NCBI RefSeq assembly: GCF_002775205.1
Contig: NC_036453.1
Location: forward strand, 8,085,103 to 8,149,102
From: Xiphophorus maculatus
Taxonomy: Eukaryota > Chordata > Actinopteri > Cyprinodontiformes > Poeciliidae
DNA length: 64,000 nt
Direction of reading: 5' to 3'
Part shown: one piece after another, positions 50,301-62,958 of the stretch
Layout: each line of letters begins with the position of its first letter
How positions within the stretch are numbered: the stretch's first letter is position 1
Made by a program: the position numbers and the translations under genes
Notes under the pieces: generated by a model
What the model was told of the DNA's origin: nothing
What the model saw: the letters and a program-made list of their open reading frames with translations, nothing else
Databases searched by the model: none

Positions 50301-53300
50301 GAAATAAAATCCAAATTCTGAAAAAAATAAAACAGTCTGAGTTTCAAGAAGAGAAGTCCCAATTCTCAAGAAAAATATTGGAATTCTGACAGAAAATCGG
50401 AATTTATTTTTCTAAATTGGTCCTAAAATGTTATGAAAATAAATACAATATTAAAAAAGAAATTAGCCTAAATCCTGGTAGTTGTGATCTTACTCTGCTG
50501 GGGGCGGGGCGGCCCCGGCGGCACTTCCTGGTTGGGGTCGACCGGGGGTTCAGGGGTCAGGCAGTCGAACTGTTCGCGGCTGATCAGATGAACCTTCTTG
50601 AAGTTTTCCACCTCTTGCTGCAAAAATACGACACAAAAATGACTTTCAGTCGGTTTTAAGCCCAGAGGGAGCCGACGGACCGTAAGGATCTTCAGTAAAC
50701 CACAGCGACCCAAACGCTGGTACTGCTCAGTACCGGACCCGACCCGGCTGAACAGCCTGCTTCCCGTTTGAACCAGCAGCTGAACGCCTCCGGGCCGCAC
50801 CCCGTCAGGCGGCCAGCGGCTTATAAACCTGTGGTCCGTGGGGCGCTGGACGTACGCCGGGGAACACGTGGCGGTCCCACACAACAATCGAACAATGGGT
50901 CGCCGTGGCAACAAAGCAGAACAAAACTAAAAGCAGCGCTCTGTGTTTCAGCTAATAATCCACAGAGTCCTCTGGTCTGCAGCAGAAACGCCTCCAAAAA
51001 CAGAAAAGAAACACGGAGCCAGAAAAGCTCCGACACACGCCTTCAAAATAAAAGACCCGACTCTTTCTGGTCTATTTCTCACTTTCTTTTCTAAAAGGGA
51101 AATTTCAAACGGCAGGAAATATTTTTCTAAACCTGGTTTTTATTTCAATCATCTGTCCGGTGAGCGTTAAGGCTGCAGGAAATATTTGATCATAAAAATA
51201 TAAACAAAATATTAGAAAAAATTTCAATGAGGGAAACAGATTAGTTAGCAGGATGTGATGTCACAAACAGACTCAATCATTTCCTGCTGCTGATAATTTG
51301 ATGCTGATGTGTTTAGATTAATTATGTCTACTAAGCATTAATCATCATTTTTAAAACTTATACCAAAGTATATCTTCACAAGATGCTTAAGATTATATTA
51401 ATTTATTTTGATTGTTTTTCATGTTCTCATAAAGTTTCGACTTTATTTTTCTAATATTTTGATTTTATTTAAGAAACAAATTCAGGTTTGGTCTGAATGA
51501 TGACCTGAAATATTCTTTGACTTTATGGTTGAGACTTTTCCTGGCAAATAAAATAAAAATAAAATAATCATATAATGACAGAAATTAAAAGTCCAAATAA
51601 ACAAGATGGCCGCCCTGGGTGTGACATCACTTGTAACTATGGAAACCCAGGAAAAAAATCCACATTTTCCAAAAATTAAATCTTCAAAAAACAAAACTTT
51701 TATTAATTAGTTAAACTGACTAATTGTTCAATAGTTTACAGTTTAGTTTTATTTCGTTTTGACTTTTTGTTCACTGGTTTTTATTAGTTCTTATTACTTA
51801 AACATTGTTTATTTAGTTTTTTGTAGCAGCAGGTTTAGTTTTTCATATTTTGGTTCATTTTTAGGTGCAGAAAATGTGAAAGTATTGATTATGCAAACAT
51901 TGATTGGGTAATTATTACTGAGCAGAAGAAACTATTTTAATAAAACGTGTGAAGAACCCAATTAGAATGAAAATCAGCTTCTCATCAGACTGAATGGCTA
52001 ATAAATGGATTAATAAACATGAGAATGAAGGATATTGCATCTGTAACTTCAGCATGTTTTAGTTTTAGAAATGCAGGACGAGGTTCGTTACGGTTTTCCT
52101 GGCTTTGGTTTCGGTGAGCGGCGGCGACCTCGGCTGACCTTGATGGTGGCGTACTCCGGCTCGTATTTGTCGTCCCACAGGTCCTGCTCGTAGTAGAAGA
52201 GGCCGTCATTGATGACCTTGGCCAGCTCGCTGGTCAGCTTGGCGCGCGACGTGTGATGGCCGGTGCGGTCGCCGCCCGGGTGCTTCCGCAGGTACGGCGG
52301 CGTCTGCGTGACGATCAGGATCTTGTTGACGTCGTGGTCGTCCAGCTCGCAGTCCGAGTCCTCGTCCGACCAATCGGTGAAGGTGTTGCGCCGGCCGTCC
52401 ATCTGCTCCATCTCCTCGTCGAACATGAAGTCCAGCTCCTCCGGCTCATCCGGCTCGGCGCCGTCCTGATCCGGAGCCAACAGAAAATATCCAAATTATT
52501 CACAACGCTTGTATTAATACGTTTAATACAACATATTAAAATGACAGATTAAAAATCATTTCATTGGAATTTAATGTGAAAAACAAAAAGAGGCAAATAG
52601 TCACATTTACCTTTAGGAAAAAATCTTTTTAGGAGAATTTTCACTACTTTTTACCTTTACTTGAGTAATTTTTATCATGAAGCAACTCTAATCTTTCTCT
52701 AATCTTGTAAAATTTCTGGATCGTCCTCAGAGGAGGAAGAGTACACAGAAATATCTTCAACACATTCTAAAGTAAAACGTACAGCGTAGTAAAAATACTT
52801 TTTCAAAAAAGTTACTGAAGTAAATGTAACTAGTTACTATCCAACTCTGGTCCGAATGAAAAAACATTTTAACCAACAATTTACTGACAAACCAGACGGT
52901 GAAATGAAGCGTTTATGGTTTTTAAAAACCGAAACATTGATGGGTAAAATATTCAAATCAAAGATAATAAATCACAGGTTTATTTTATTTTAGGTTTATT
53001 AATGCAGATTAATTTCTTGAGGCAAAGGATCTCATTTTTAAGATAAGATAAGATTTATTGTCATTGTCATCAACAGATTACAGATTGAGATTTGCTCGAC
53101 TCGACTTAAGATGCAGGTTATGTGTATATACATAATATACAAAGATAAAGACATAAATAGTACAAAATGAGAAATAAATAGACATCAGAAGATGGTTGCA
53201 GCGCCTGGAGGTGTCGCAACAGAATTGACATTTTTAACAAAGTGGTGTCAAGAGCAGAAGTTCTTATGCCTTTGAATTTAGTGCCATGATTGCCATCGGG

Positions 53301-56300
53301 TAAAAACTGTCCCATAATAATAATAACAGAAATAATAAAATCATCTGCAGGCGAATCAGTGTAAAAGATAACTGCAGAGCAAAGTTTGTCTGGAAATCTG
53401 GAAAAATCTTTTTCTTTTTCACAAACTTTTTCAGAAAATGGAAAATCTTTCCTTTCCGATTTCACGCCGCCGCCTCCCAGATTTCAGCCATTAAAACCAG
53501 TGATGAGTTATTAATTCCCCACCTTGTTTCCAGCGGTGAGCGGCGCCGGCGAAGAGCCGGATGGCGGCAGCGGAGAGCGCAGCGAATCGTCTCTTTCCCT
53601 CTGCTGCAGCGAGGGCGCCTGAAACACGGAGCAGACGAGATGAAGGACAAAAACTCACCTGGTCTACCTGGATTAACGGAAAATAATGAAAAATAATACA
53701 TAGGATGTCTGATAATAACTGACTTCACTCTGTAAGAAACAGACAGATGTGTTTAGAGCATGAGAGTCCTGAAGCTGTTAGGAAGGAGCTCGTTAGGGAG
53801 GAGATCGTTAGGGAGGAGATCGTTAGGGAGGAGCTCGTCATGTCTGGTACCTTGGGTCTGGCAGGCGAAGGTCTGGGTCTCTTCTTCACCTCGATCCAGG
53901 ACTCGGAGTCGAGGTCAGGCAGGCTGGCTGAGAGGCCTTTGGGCATCGTCTTCAGGTTGGACACGTCTCCGTCGGGTTTGGTCTGCTGGTGCACCGGAGT
54001 GGAAGATCTGGATGATCCTGCAGCAGAAACACAGTCAGGTGCATTGCTGTTTAAATATCACATCCTCAACATTTTCATCAAACACTTTAAACACCAAAAA
54101 CTCCTGGAATTCAGGTTTCTGCAGGTTTTCCCAACTCAAACTTTATCCAGCCGGCTTATGAAGACTTATGGACAAAAAAACCTAGCTAGCTAGCTAGCTT
54201 TTTTGTGTCCATAGCTTGCTAGTTAGCATGGGCATATTAGCAGCTAGTTAGCGATGGCCTCAACTGCCTTGAGCCACAGAATAAAAATCCGTAAAGAAAA
54301 CCAAACTACATTAAATATATGAGACCATACAAAAAGAAAAGCTAGCTACCTAGGGTATGTTAGCTGCTAGTTAGCATCTGGGTGCGACTCCAACTTTAGC
54401 CTGACAGAAACGAGCTACAGGTAAATAAACTACATAGAATATGAGACTAAATCCTGCAGAGACACAGATTAAGACATATTCAGGCAAAGTTTTTAATGAG
54501 TTTAAGACATTTGAAGACATTTTAGATGCATAAAATTAAGATTCTTTAAGACCTTTAAGACTTTTATGAATTAATTTTAAGACCTATATCTCCACAGAAA
54601 TGTAAAAACTTTGTCCAGCCATGAGACAAACTAACACATACCCATGACAGACGCAATAAAGCTAGCTGGCTAGTTAGCAAGGGCATATTATCAGCTAGTT
54701 AGTTAGCACCTGCAGTTAAAGAATGTAATGTTGATGTCAGAGTACAACTCAAATTTTAGCCTGGCAGAAAAGTACTGCGAGAAAATAAAACTACATAGAA
54801 CATGAATAAATAATCCTGCCAGGACCAAATTTAAGACAGATAAACATTTTTAAGGCCAACTTACTGGTTTTTAAAATGAATTTAAGACTTTTTAAAGCTA
54901 CCATAAATGAAATTTCAGACCTATATCTCAACAGAAATCTGACCAAAGAATAAAGATGACGCTGGATGAATTTTTTTCTGCTGACCTCTGAACTCCTCCG
55001 CCATCTGCCTGGGAACAAACTCAGGACAGTTGATGAGCTGGGAAAAGTCCGTGTGGTTCGGCGCCATCAGGCCCGGAAGAGGCCACCGCCCGGGATCGTC
55101 CTTCCGGCGAATTTTCATGTCGATCACCTCCACTTCTTTACTGTCCTTCAGAGCCTTTAGAGCAGACAGATTTTATTAGATTCACACTTTTAATCCCTAA
55201 ACTGACTGAAATCAGAATCTAAATCATTTATTATTTCACAGAAGCACAACAAAATTAAAATGTAATGTTTTATAGATGAAACAAAAAGCAAGAAATCAGT
55301 AGAGGAGTTAAAACAGTGAAAACAAGAAGCAAGATTAATTGAAAGGTTTACAATAAACTTAGTTTCACATAAAGAGAAACAGAGAGAAAAAGAAAGAGGA
55401 ATAAAGAGCGAGATGGATAGAGAGAGAGAGACAGAAAAAGAAAGAGAGATGGAGAGAGGAAGAAAGAGTGAGAGAGATAGAGAGAGAGAAAGACATTGTT
55501 CCAGTTTCTCTTGTTGCCAATTATCATTGGAAAAAGTTTTATGCTTTTTAACTTCAAGCCAACTGTGAAATAAAATGTTGCAATATCATAATTTCTCCTG
55601 TCAATACATAGAAATATTTATTACTCTCAGTTTCCTCAGCTAAAGCTCAGTACCTGTACTCACCTGTAGAACAGCCTCAATAGTCTGGATAAGACCCATA
55701 TTAATGATTTTATTTTATGTCATAAATGCATTAATCTCACTGTTTCAGTCAGTAAAAATGTTTGGTTTTTCTCTCTTCTTGGACTAATTTGTCCGTCTTG
55801 TGGTGTACGTATGCGAGTCTGACCTCCAGGATGAGCGAGACGTCGGTGGTGAGCGCCTGAACTCTGTGGAAGCCGGCGATGAGTCCGACCGGGAGGAAGC
55901 CGTCGGCGTCCATCTTCCTGCGCAGGAAGAAGTCCCGCTGCAGGTTTTCCAGGCTGAAGTAATATTCTCTGCAGGAGACGAAACGTTGATCTGCTCTCAG
56001 CTTCACCAACACAACACCAACATCTGGGTCAGAATTAACCTGGATCACAATAATCAGCTGTTTCCTGATGACCCATTTGGTCGGTTTGATGTTTGGATTC
56101 GTTTTGACTGGACCTGCAGGTCGAACGTTTCGGCTTTAAAGACCTGATTCTCTGAGATCCACCAGCGATCAGCCTGAGGCTTCAAATGTTTCTGCAGGAG
56201 AAACATTTTTACACAAAACGGCAAGAAACCCGACTTCAGCTCGCATTAAATTTAGATTCTTTACATAAATAGTGGTACAATAAATCTTTGAAGACTAAAA

Positions 56301-57581
56301 AACATTTAATTACCCATTGAGGTTAATAAAGTACTTTTGAACTGAACTGAATAAATATTAAAACTATAAATAAAATGGGGATTTAAAGAGGAGGAAATGT
56401 TACCGTGTCATTCAGCTAGTCTTCAATCAGAAGCTTCTTTAGATACGCTGCAACACTGACTGCTACCAGAGATCCTTCCTGCATCCGCATCACCGTCCTC
56501 TCTGATGATATTCTCATGATTTATATTTTATTAATGGTCTGGGATGAATCAACTAAAAACTATTAACAGTAAGTATTTTAGAGACGTTCAGGTTTTTATG
56601 TGCAGTTTGAGGATCAGCCGTCACTCCATCAAATAATCAATAATAAAATTTATATTTTTACAGGACTGGATTAATTTTACAGTTTCTTCACTTTTCACAC
56701 GGAAAATTTTAAGTTTTCAAACTTTTCCAGCTTCACACTTTGGAGATAAAAACAATAGAAATGAGTCAGTTTGAATTAATGTTAATTATTAGTGCTAATA
56801 AAATCTATATTGTTCAGCAGGAAGAAGCTAAAAACTAAAATAAAATGTTTTGATTTGAAACGTCTAGCTTCATGAAAACACGACTGGTCTGAGAAAAAAT
56901 ACTAAAAACTTTCTTTAATGTAAGAAATAGGAGATGATCAATAAGTTATTGAGTTATTAGGAATAATAAATATTGATTAAATTAAAACAACCTTCCTGAT
57001 CAAATTAATGATTACACCATCTTCCAAATTATTATGCACAGCAGATTTTCCAAACATTTTATGGATTATAAAGAACTGCAAATGGTCATTCTGTGAATGT
57101 GCAGCATTAAGTGTTCACATGTACTAAAATCAAAATCTATTTCAATCAGAACCATCTTAACAGACCCAGTTCCATGTTAACTTTGGACCTTCTCTGATAT
57201 CACAGCACAATTCTTCATCCATTGAACTTGTGAGTTTGTGGAAAGTTTCTGCTGAATTTCTCTGCAGGATGTCAGAAAACCTTCCCAGAGCTGCTGGTTG
57301 ATATGAACTGGATTCAGATCTTCTGCTGGAGGAAACTCCAAAGGTTCTCAGTAGGGTAGAGGTCAGAGGTCATGGTGACCACACCATGAGTTTCTCCCCT
57401 TTATGCCCATAGCAGCCAATGACACAGTAGTAATCCTGGCAGCATCAGATGGTGGATTGTCATGATGAAGATGATTTTGCTACTGAAGGTTCGGCTCTTC
57501 TTTTAGAACCATGACAGAAAATGATCAGTCAGAAAGTCCAGATACTTTGCTGAGGTCATTTTCACACCATCAGGGCCGACC

Positions 57582-57644
<63 letters not shown>

Positions 57645-60600
57645 CATGATTCGGCCCACAGCATGACTCCACCACCTCCTTGCTGATGTCACAGCCTGTT
57701 GGGACGTGGTGGCCGTCCACCACCAATCCACTACTGCGTCCATCTGGACCATCCAGGGCTGCACAGCAGTCATCAGTGAACAAATCTGTTTGAAAATTAA
57801 TCTTCATGTCCGGCTGGGCCCACTGGGACCGGTTCTGCTTGTGAGTTCTGGTTAGGGGCCCAATAGTAGGTTCCTGCACCACAAGCCTCTGGAGGATCCT
57901 CCACCTTGAGGCTCCAGCAGCTTCTAATAACTGTTTGCTGCTTTAAGGGCATTTTAACAGCTGCTCTCTTAATCTGATGAATTTGTCAAACAGAAACTTT
58001 CCTCATTCTGTTTTTATCTGTAAAACCATCTTTGTTCTGAATCAGCCACAAATCTCTTCACAGTACGATGACGCTTCAGTTTTTGTTAAATATCTGAAGT
58101 TTTCATATCTTGTCATACGGCACTAAACTATCTGATGAGTTTTGTCAGCAGAGATTCTTTCGCTTTCCATGTTGCTTGAAACCTGTGGCCTGTTTAATAA
58201 TGTGGAACATCCTTCTGAAGTAGATTTCTTTTAATTGACCAGACAAACTAATCAACCAGCTCTCTTAAATAATTATAGTGATTCAAAGAGCCCTGACACA
58301 CAATAGCATCTATAAATTTAATAGCACAACAAAAAATGTAATCTTTATGACACTTAAATCCAATTTGCATAATAATTTGGAACACGGTGTAAACACAAAA
58401 TAGGAAAAAAGTTACAAAAAAGAAATCTCAAAACATTATTCCCACCAAGATTTCTGGCATTTTATTAAATAGAAATAATTTTGCTAACTCTAAATTATTT
58501 AAAATAAGAGAAATTTGATCTGATTTAACTTCAGACGGCGAGAAAAATATATCAGGTGTAAATAAACTTTTACTGAATTTAGGATTTTAATCAAACATCA
58601 GATTGAATTTTATTACCAAACTGTTCAGTTTGAAACATTTTGAAGAATTTAATAGAAAAATTAAACCTTTAATGTTTAAATGAAACTGAATCATTTAAAG
58701 AGTTTTTGAATCAGAGCTGAAATTTTCTTTCTCCACTAAAATCACTCAGAGGCGAAACATGAGGAGCTCCTCCCCTCCAGCCATCAGTCATCATTAATAA
58801 TCACCATTAGTCATCAATAACTGTTATTAATGGTTGATTGGTGCTTACATCTGCCTCTTGATGTAGTCCTTGAGCAGCTCCTGGTCGGCGGCGTACAACT
58901 CGCTGTTGCTCAGGTTGTCGTAGTAATATGTGACCGAGCTGCCGAACTTCTGGCCGTACGGAGCGTCTTTCCCGTCGAACGCCTTGTATCCGTAGTGGTA
59001 GTCATGGTGACCTGCAGAGACAGGGGGCGGGGCTTATTCCCACCAGTCTGAACAGGAAGTGATGCGCGCCATCTTGGTAGGCAAACACAGCGTAGAGCAC
59101 AAATTTAGTTCCAGAAATTATTGCAATAAATGATAATACTTTTGTTTCAAAACCATTTTCAATTAATAATAATAAAATAATTATTGACGCACAGCCTCTA
59201 AAAGATTAAAAAAAGAACATCTGGAACTGGAAACATCTTAAATATTCAAAATAAACAATAATGCAAATGAATAATTCATTCTCTGCATCCAAAGACAAAA
59301 TGCAGGAGCATTTAACACATTAGTTAATAAAACAGAAAGTTAAGGTTTAGTTTTTCCAACTTTTTAAAGAAATTTCTCTAACGATTGTTGATGAAATGGA
59401 AATATTTGAGCTCATTTTAATTATTAATTGTTCATTGTGACACGATTACATCCGATGTTCTTTTTCTGTACTTTCTGTCCCAAAAAAACAAAAAAGTAAA
59501 AAAAGCTCATAAGTTTACATACGGCCATCAAGCTAAACTCTGGTCAAATCTGCTGAAACATGAAACATCCGACTGAAGTTTGGTTGATTAAACTCCAACC
59601 TGGATACGTTCAGATTATTCTGATTATTGGTCCGACAGCAGGTCAAATCAAACTGCAGGAGTTTTAAAGGTTATAAACAGATTTAAAACAAACTTATGGA
59701 CAAAAACGTCTGAAAGGATTTTATGTTTAGAAGCAGCAGCGACTCAAACTGAAGCATAAGAACCTGAATAATGTGCTTTTTGTGTCACAGGTCTCCGTGT
59801 GTTTGTACCTCTGCCGCCGCCTCGGCCTCGGCCCCGCCCTCTTCCTCTGCCACGCCCGCGACCTCTGAACCCTCCGCGGAACGGCGCCCCCTCGCTCTTC
59901 ACGCTGGAAACCTCGTCGTGGTCGTCACGCCACTCCCGCTCGTACTTCTGACTGTGCCAATCTGCCGGAAAAACCAACCGCATCAGGGGTGACCTTTGAC
60001 CTCTCCTGACCATCAGAGCGGTCCGGCTGACCTCTGAGGTCGTTCCGGGCGTTGGGCGCCAGCCGCGGCTGCTCGTTCTGCCGGCTGTTGTTGCGGGACG
60101 CCGAGCGTTCCCGCGGCCCTTCAGGCTTCACGTCAATCATCAGAGGAAGCCACTTCTGCTTGTTTCCTATTGGGGGAAACATGGAGTCCAACATCGATTG
60201 GTTAGCAATTAATCAATAAATAATAAATAAATCACATCCTGCAGAACTTTCATCCATTTATACAATATTAGAAATACCTCAATAATATTTACTCCACTCA
60301 TTTATTATTAGAAAATGAACATTGTATTAAACAACCTTTCATTCATTCAGTGAACATTTGACCATCTGTAGAAAACAAGAATCTGATCAACAACAGAGGA
60401 AAGATGATCCTGTTTTCAATTAAACAATTAATAAAAGGCCTTTTGAACCAGCTGAAGCTAAAACTACAGAGGAGTTCTGGATGCAGCAGATTTACAGATA
60501 AAGGTTTTTATTTAAGATAAAAGATGTTCATGTTTAAACAGTTTGAGCTGACTTCCTGCTCCCAGTGTTGTATCATCCTGTGGTCTTTTTTTTGAGTCTT

Positions 60601-62082
60601 TAAACTCCAGTCAACTATTAATTACAACATTAGTTGACAGTTATTTCAATAACTGATTAATTATAATGAATATGGTTAATTGCTTCAGTCCTAATCAAGA
60701 ACTTATCATTTAAGTTTCAAGTTTTACAACATTTTTCTTTCCTATATCCTAAACTCTGAAAAACTCTGAGAACGGATTCTCTGAAGAGGAGAATCAGTTT
60801 CTGGATCAGATTTCAGGAAAACTCAACATCTGCTGCTTTTTTCACCGGAAAGTTTCTCTTCAAAATGCGGAATGCTGCTGCAGTACCTCAGCTGGCCAGC
60901 AGGGCGCAGCAGAGAACCGCTGGAAGTTCAATTAAAAAGATGAAAAACAGAAAAGAAAAAGAATGACGCAGTTTGAGCTCAAACTTTTCCCGTTTTGATC
61001 TGAATTTTTTTATTTACAGAACATCAGAATTACAGAAGTTTGGTAAAATTGCATTTAAGTTTTTCTTAAATGTTTTTGAGTTTTCTTCCTAAAGATTCTC
61101 AGTAGTTTCTGGCAGAACTGGTTGAACTGGATCCAGCTCTTTACTAGAGCTTCTAAATAAGATCAGAGTTTTTCAAACCGAATCCGATTAGACATCAAAT
61201 GTTTTTCTCACTTTCTTTTCTAAAAAAGGAATAAACGACAGGAAACATTTTCAAATCATCCTTCCTGTGAGCTAGATGACACAGTATTAGAGAATTAGTG
61301 TTTAATTGTGAAAATTCAGACGTGATCAGTTCAGTTCATGTGATTCTTTCCAAACAGATTCAGTTCATGTTCAAACGTTTCAAAACCTGCTGAAATTAAA
61401 ATGATGTTTGTGTTAAAACATGATTTCTATGGTCCTCAGAAAATGTCTGCTTTATTCTCCTAATATTGTGACTGTTTTCTTCTAATATTCTGACTTTATT
61501 AATTAAAAATAATAATAATCAGAATCTGGGCCTAATAAATGGAAAATGGAAAACAAATTGGTCAAATAAGATGGCGGCTCTGGCTGTGATGACATCACTC
61601 TGAACTACGGAAACCCAAAGAGTTCATTCCAGAAATTGGATCTTAAAAAGCAAAAAATAAGATTAATCTGAAGAACTTTGTTTTTGTTCGTCTGGAAGAA
61701 CAAATTCAATTTCCTGGTTCATGATGACATCATGTTTGCTCCTTATAATGTCATCTAATTTAGAAAGGGAACCACGCACCCCCACAGCATGATGCTGCCA
61801 CCACCATACTTCAGCTAGGTTTGTGTTTTCTGGGTTTGAGCTTTTAATGGATTTTTCGAATCGATCCACTTTGTGAAGACGCCAGCTTCAGCCAACATTT
61901 TAAAGTTTTCTTTGGTTTTTGAGTATTTGACCTTTTTTCTTTGGCCCGTTTTTCTGCGGGTCGTCGTCGCCGTTCTTCTCCTCTCCCGAGTCGTCAGATT
62001 TGGCCTTCAGGTTCTCCTTGCTCTCCTCGTTGCTCTCTCTCTTGTCCTTTGGCTCTTTCTTAGCCACCGACCTTTTGGGACC
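47156..62082 (-). CDS. larp1: LARP1, La-related protein 1 (partial, 5' end beyond window)
   Basis: This is a cytoplasmic RNA-binding protein. In mammals it binds the cap and 5'TOP motif of ribosomal-protein mRNAs and acts under mTORC1. Coding exons in transcript order: 62082-61932, 60166-60032, 59961-59809, 59011-58849, 55968-55824, 55154-54986, 54017-53851, 53618-53523, 52465-52139, 50617-50494, 50232-50027, 49957-49851, 49629-49472, 49391-49247, 49176-49067, 48559-48432 and 47377-47156. They total 2706 nt, giving 901 aa plus TAA, and phases agree at every junction. Recognised blocks are [11 protein letters not shown], an Arg-Gly tract, the La motif, [92 protein letters not shown] and the DM15 repeats. 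All introns are GT-AG except 49958-50026 (GC-AG). No exon was found between 62083 and 64000. Confidence 0.96.
47505..48150. repeat. larp1: Second pair of the TTTAAGAC / GCTAGC repeat
   Basis: It contains AAGCTAGCTAGCAAGCAGG, AAATTTAAGACCTGTAATTA, TATTTAAGGCCGACTTACC and then TTTAAGACCTGTGATTAATT. It resembles 54160-54950 in motif order. Confidence 0.6.
48432..49629 (-). CDS. larp1: larp1 DM15-region exons (cap/5'TOP-binding)
   Basis: Four exons (49629-49472, 49391-49247, 49176-49067, 48559-48432) encode the three helix-turn-helix DM15 repeats. Visible pieces are [71 protein letters not shown], and [18 protein letters not shown] followed by [11 protein letters not shown]. In human LARP1 this region binds the m7G cap and the first C of TOP mRNAs. 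All the recognisable block sequences are intact. Confidence 0.95.
49958..50026 (-). other. larp1: GC-AG intron of larp1, 69 nt, in frame and stop-free
   Basis: Protein conservation (RPVDAK then [11 protein letters not shown]) places the junction at GCC AAG | GCAAGA ... CTGTTTCAG | ACG CCG. GCAAGA matches the extended GC-donor consensus well. The intron is 69 nt (23 codons), and the frame continues through it without a stop ([12 protein letters not shown] and onward to RLFQ). Retention would give a longer protein between the proline-rich segment and the KRKTRHSS motif. Confidence 0.88.
52600..52860. repeat. larp1: Short copy of the GTAACTAGTTAC MITE family in a larp1 intron
   Basis: It contains CACTACTTTTTACCTTTACT, ACGTACAGCGTAGTAAAAAT and the terminal AATGTAACTAGTTACTATCC. 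It lies in the intron 52466-53522. Confidence 0.65.
53035..53345. repeat. larp1: Probable LINE 3'-end-like repeat fragment
   Basis: It starts AAGATAAGATAAGATTTATT then GTCATTGTCATCAACAGATT and ends GCCATCGGGTAAAAACTGTC. This pattern is seen at diverged LINE (L2-like) 3' ends in fish, by memory only. It lies in the larp1 intron 52466-53522, with no intact ORF. Confidence 0.4.
53777..53838. repeat. larp1: 15-bp tandem repeat, 4 copies, beside a larp1 donor
   Basis: The unit GGAGATCGTTAGGGA (TCCCTAACGATCTCC in transcript sense) starts about 12 nt downstream of the donor at 53851/53850. Confidence 0.9.
54160..54950. repeat. larp1: Two tandem diverged copies of a TTTAAGAC / GCTAGC repeat in a larp1 intron
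   Basis: Copy A (to about 54590) and copy B (54600-54950) share the order of GCTAGC-rich start, TAGCTGCTAGTTAGCA-like, AACTACATAGAA, AATCCTGC and TTTAAGAC. The same order occurs at 47505-47880 and 47885-48150 in the intron 47378-48431. There is no ORF. It may be hAT-derived, but this was not established. Confidence 0.6.
54986..59011 (-). CDS. larp1: larp1 La-motif exons
   Basis: Three exons (59011-58849, 55968-55824, 55154-54986) encode the La-motif region. Visible pieces are [72 protein letters not shown] and [20 protein letters not shown], followed by [10 protein letters not shown] and [16 protein letters not shown]. The order and spacing match vertebrate LARP1. The exon before (59961-59809) carries the GRGRGRG tract typical of RNA-binding RG-rich segments. 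Confidence 0.95.
55376..55496. repeat. larp1: Purine-rich (GA) imperfect tract
   Basis: About 120 nt with nearly only A and G on the plus strand (AGAGAGAAAGA-type), in the larp1 intron 55155-55823. It is a polypyrimidine tract in the transcript sense. Confidence 0.85.
57015..58389 (-). mobile_element. Tc1/mariner-type DNA transposon remnant with matching ends and TA flanks
   Basis: The ends are inverted: CACCATCTTCCAAATTATTA on the left, and the reverse complement of the right end reads CACCGTGTTCCAAATTATTA. Both are flanked by TA (57013-57014 and 58390-58391), as expected for Tc1/mariner insertion. The element is 1375 bp. The interior encodes broken transposase-like peptide on the minus strand ([19 protein letters not shown] near 57750). 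A (CT)n tract at 57583-57642 splits the frame. It sits in the larp1 intron 55969-58848. It is not functional. Confidence 0.85.
57583..57642. repeat. larp1: (CT)n microsatellite inside the Tc1-type element
   Basis: About 30 CT units interrupt the transposase-like frame of the element 57015-58389. Arg-Glu runs in the overlapping minus ORFs come from it. Confidence 0.95.
61755..61860. pseudogene. larp1: Tc1-like transposase relic in larp1 intron
   Basis: CCCCACAGCATGATGCTGCC followed by ACCACCATACTTCA is a string typical of diverged fish Tc1-like copies (family memory). A similar string is at 4345-4375. Only about 100 bp are recognisable. Confidence 0.45.
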
Positions 62083-62927
62083 CTTAAAAACAAAAACCGT
62101 TTGCAGGATTAGTACTTTGTGTTCAACAGCTGGAATCTGGGATCCAAACCTTAAAACTGCAACGTGTTGAAAGCAGCGAGAGCCAAAATGATGCAGCAGC
62201 TTCTCTAACTCCTCCAAGTCAAAGTGAAGCTTCGGTGTTAACAGCAGCAACTCAAAGCTTGTTTCATTCATTCACAGGCAAATATCCAAACCAAGCAACA
62301 TCAACGCAGATAAACCAGATGAAAAAGGATTTTCTGAAAACAATCAGCCGACATCCTGTGGAAAAAACGTTAAACTTTGGGATCAGAACTAAACTCCACT
62401 GTAATCAACCAAAACGTTGCTTTTTTATTACTTAGCTTCATCTTTTCTAAAGGTCCCACCTCCTGTCCATAGCAGCTCAAACGCCACGCAGCCATCGCTG
62501 AGCGGAGCAGCGGTAGAAATGGATTTACTAATTTACTGACATTTTCCAGAGTTTATTTTAATAAACTGAATATTAAGAAGAAAGGATTGCTGCTGGATTT
62601 GTTCCCATAAAACAAACAAAGAAAATCTTTGCAGAGAATCAGCAGCTAAAACAATCAGCAGCAAGTCCAGGTAAAATCTGCTTATGAAAAATAAAATACA
62701 GAAATATTTTAAATAGTCAGTTTCTAAATACTCCACAAATACACCCAAAGGAAATCAGTAACACGAGTCAACCTGTGTCATTTGGACCAAATATGGAGCT
62801 AAAGCAGCAGAAAGTGAATTAAATGTTTCATTAAAGAGGAACAGAAGAGGATTTGCATGAGTTCACAACATTTGACTACAGCAGAGCACAACATGGCGAC
62901 TGTTCTCACAGGAAACGGTTCCTCAGG

Positions 62928-62958
<31 letters not shown>

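Noticed and set aside
59744..60013. Arg-Gly-rich ORF as a separate small protein
   Set aside because: It is larp1 exon 59961-59809 plus intron sequence; splice sites and LARP1 similarity define the exon.
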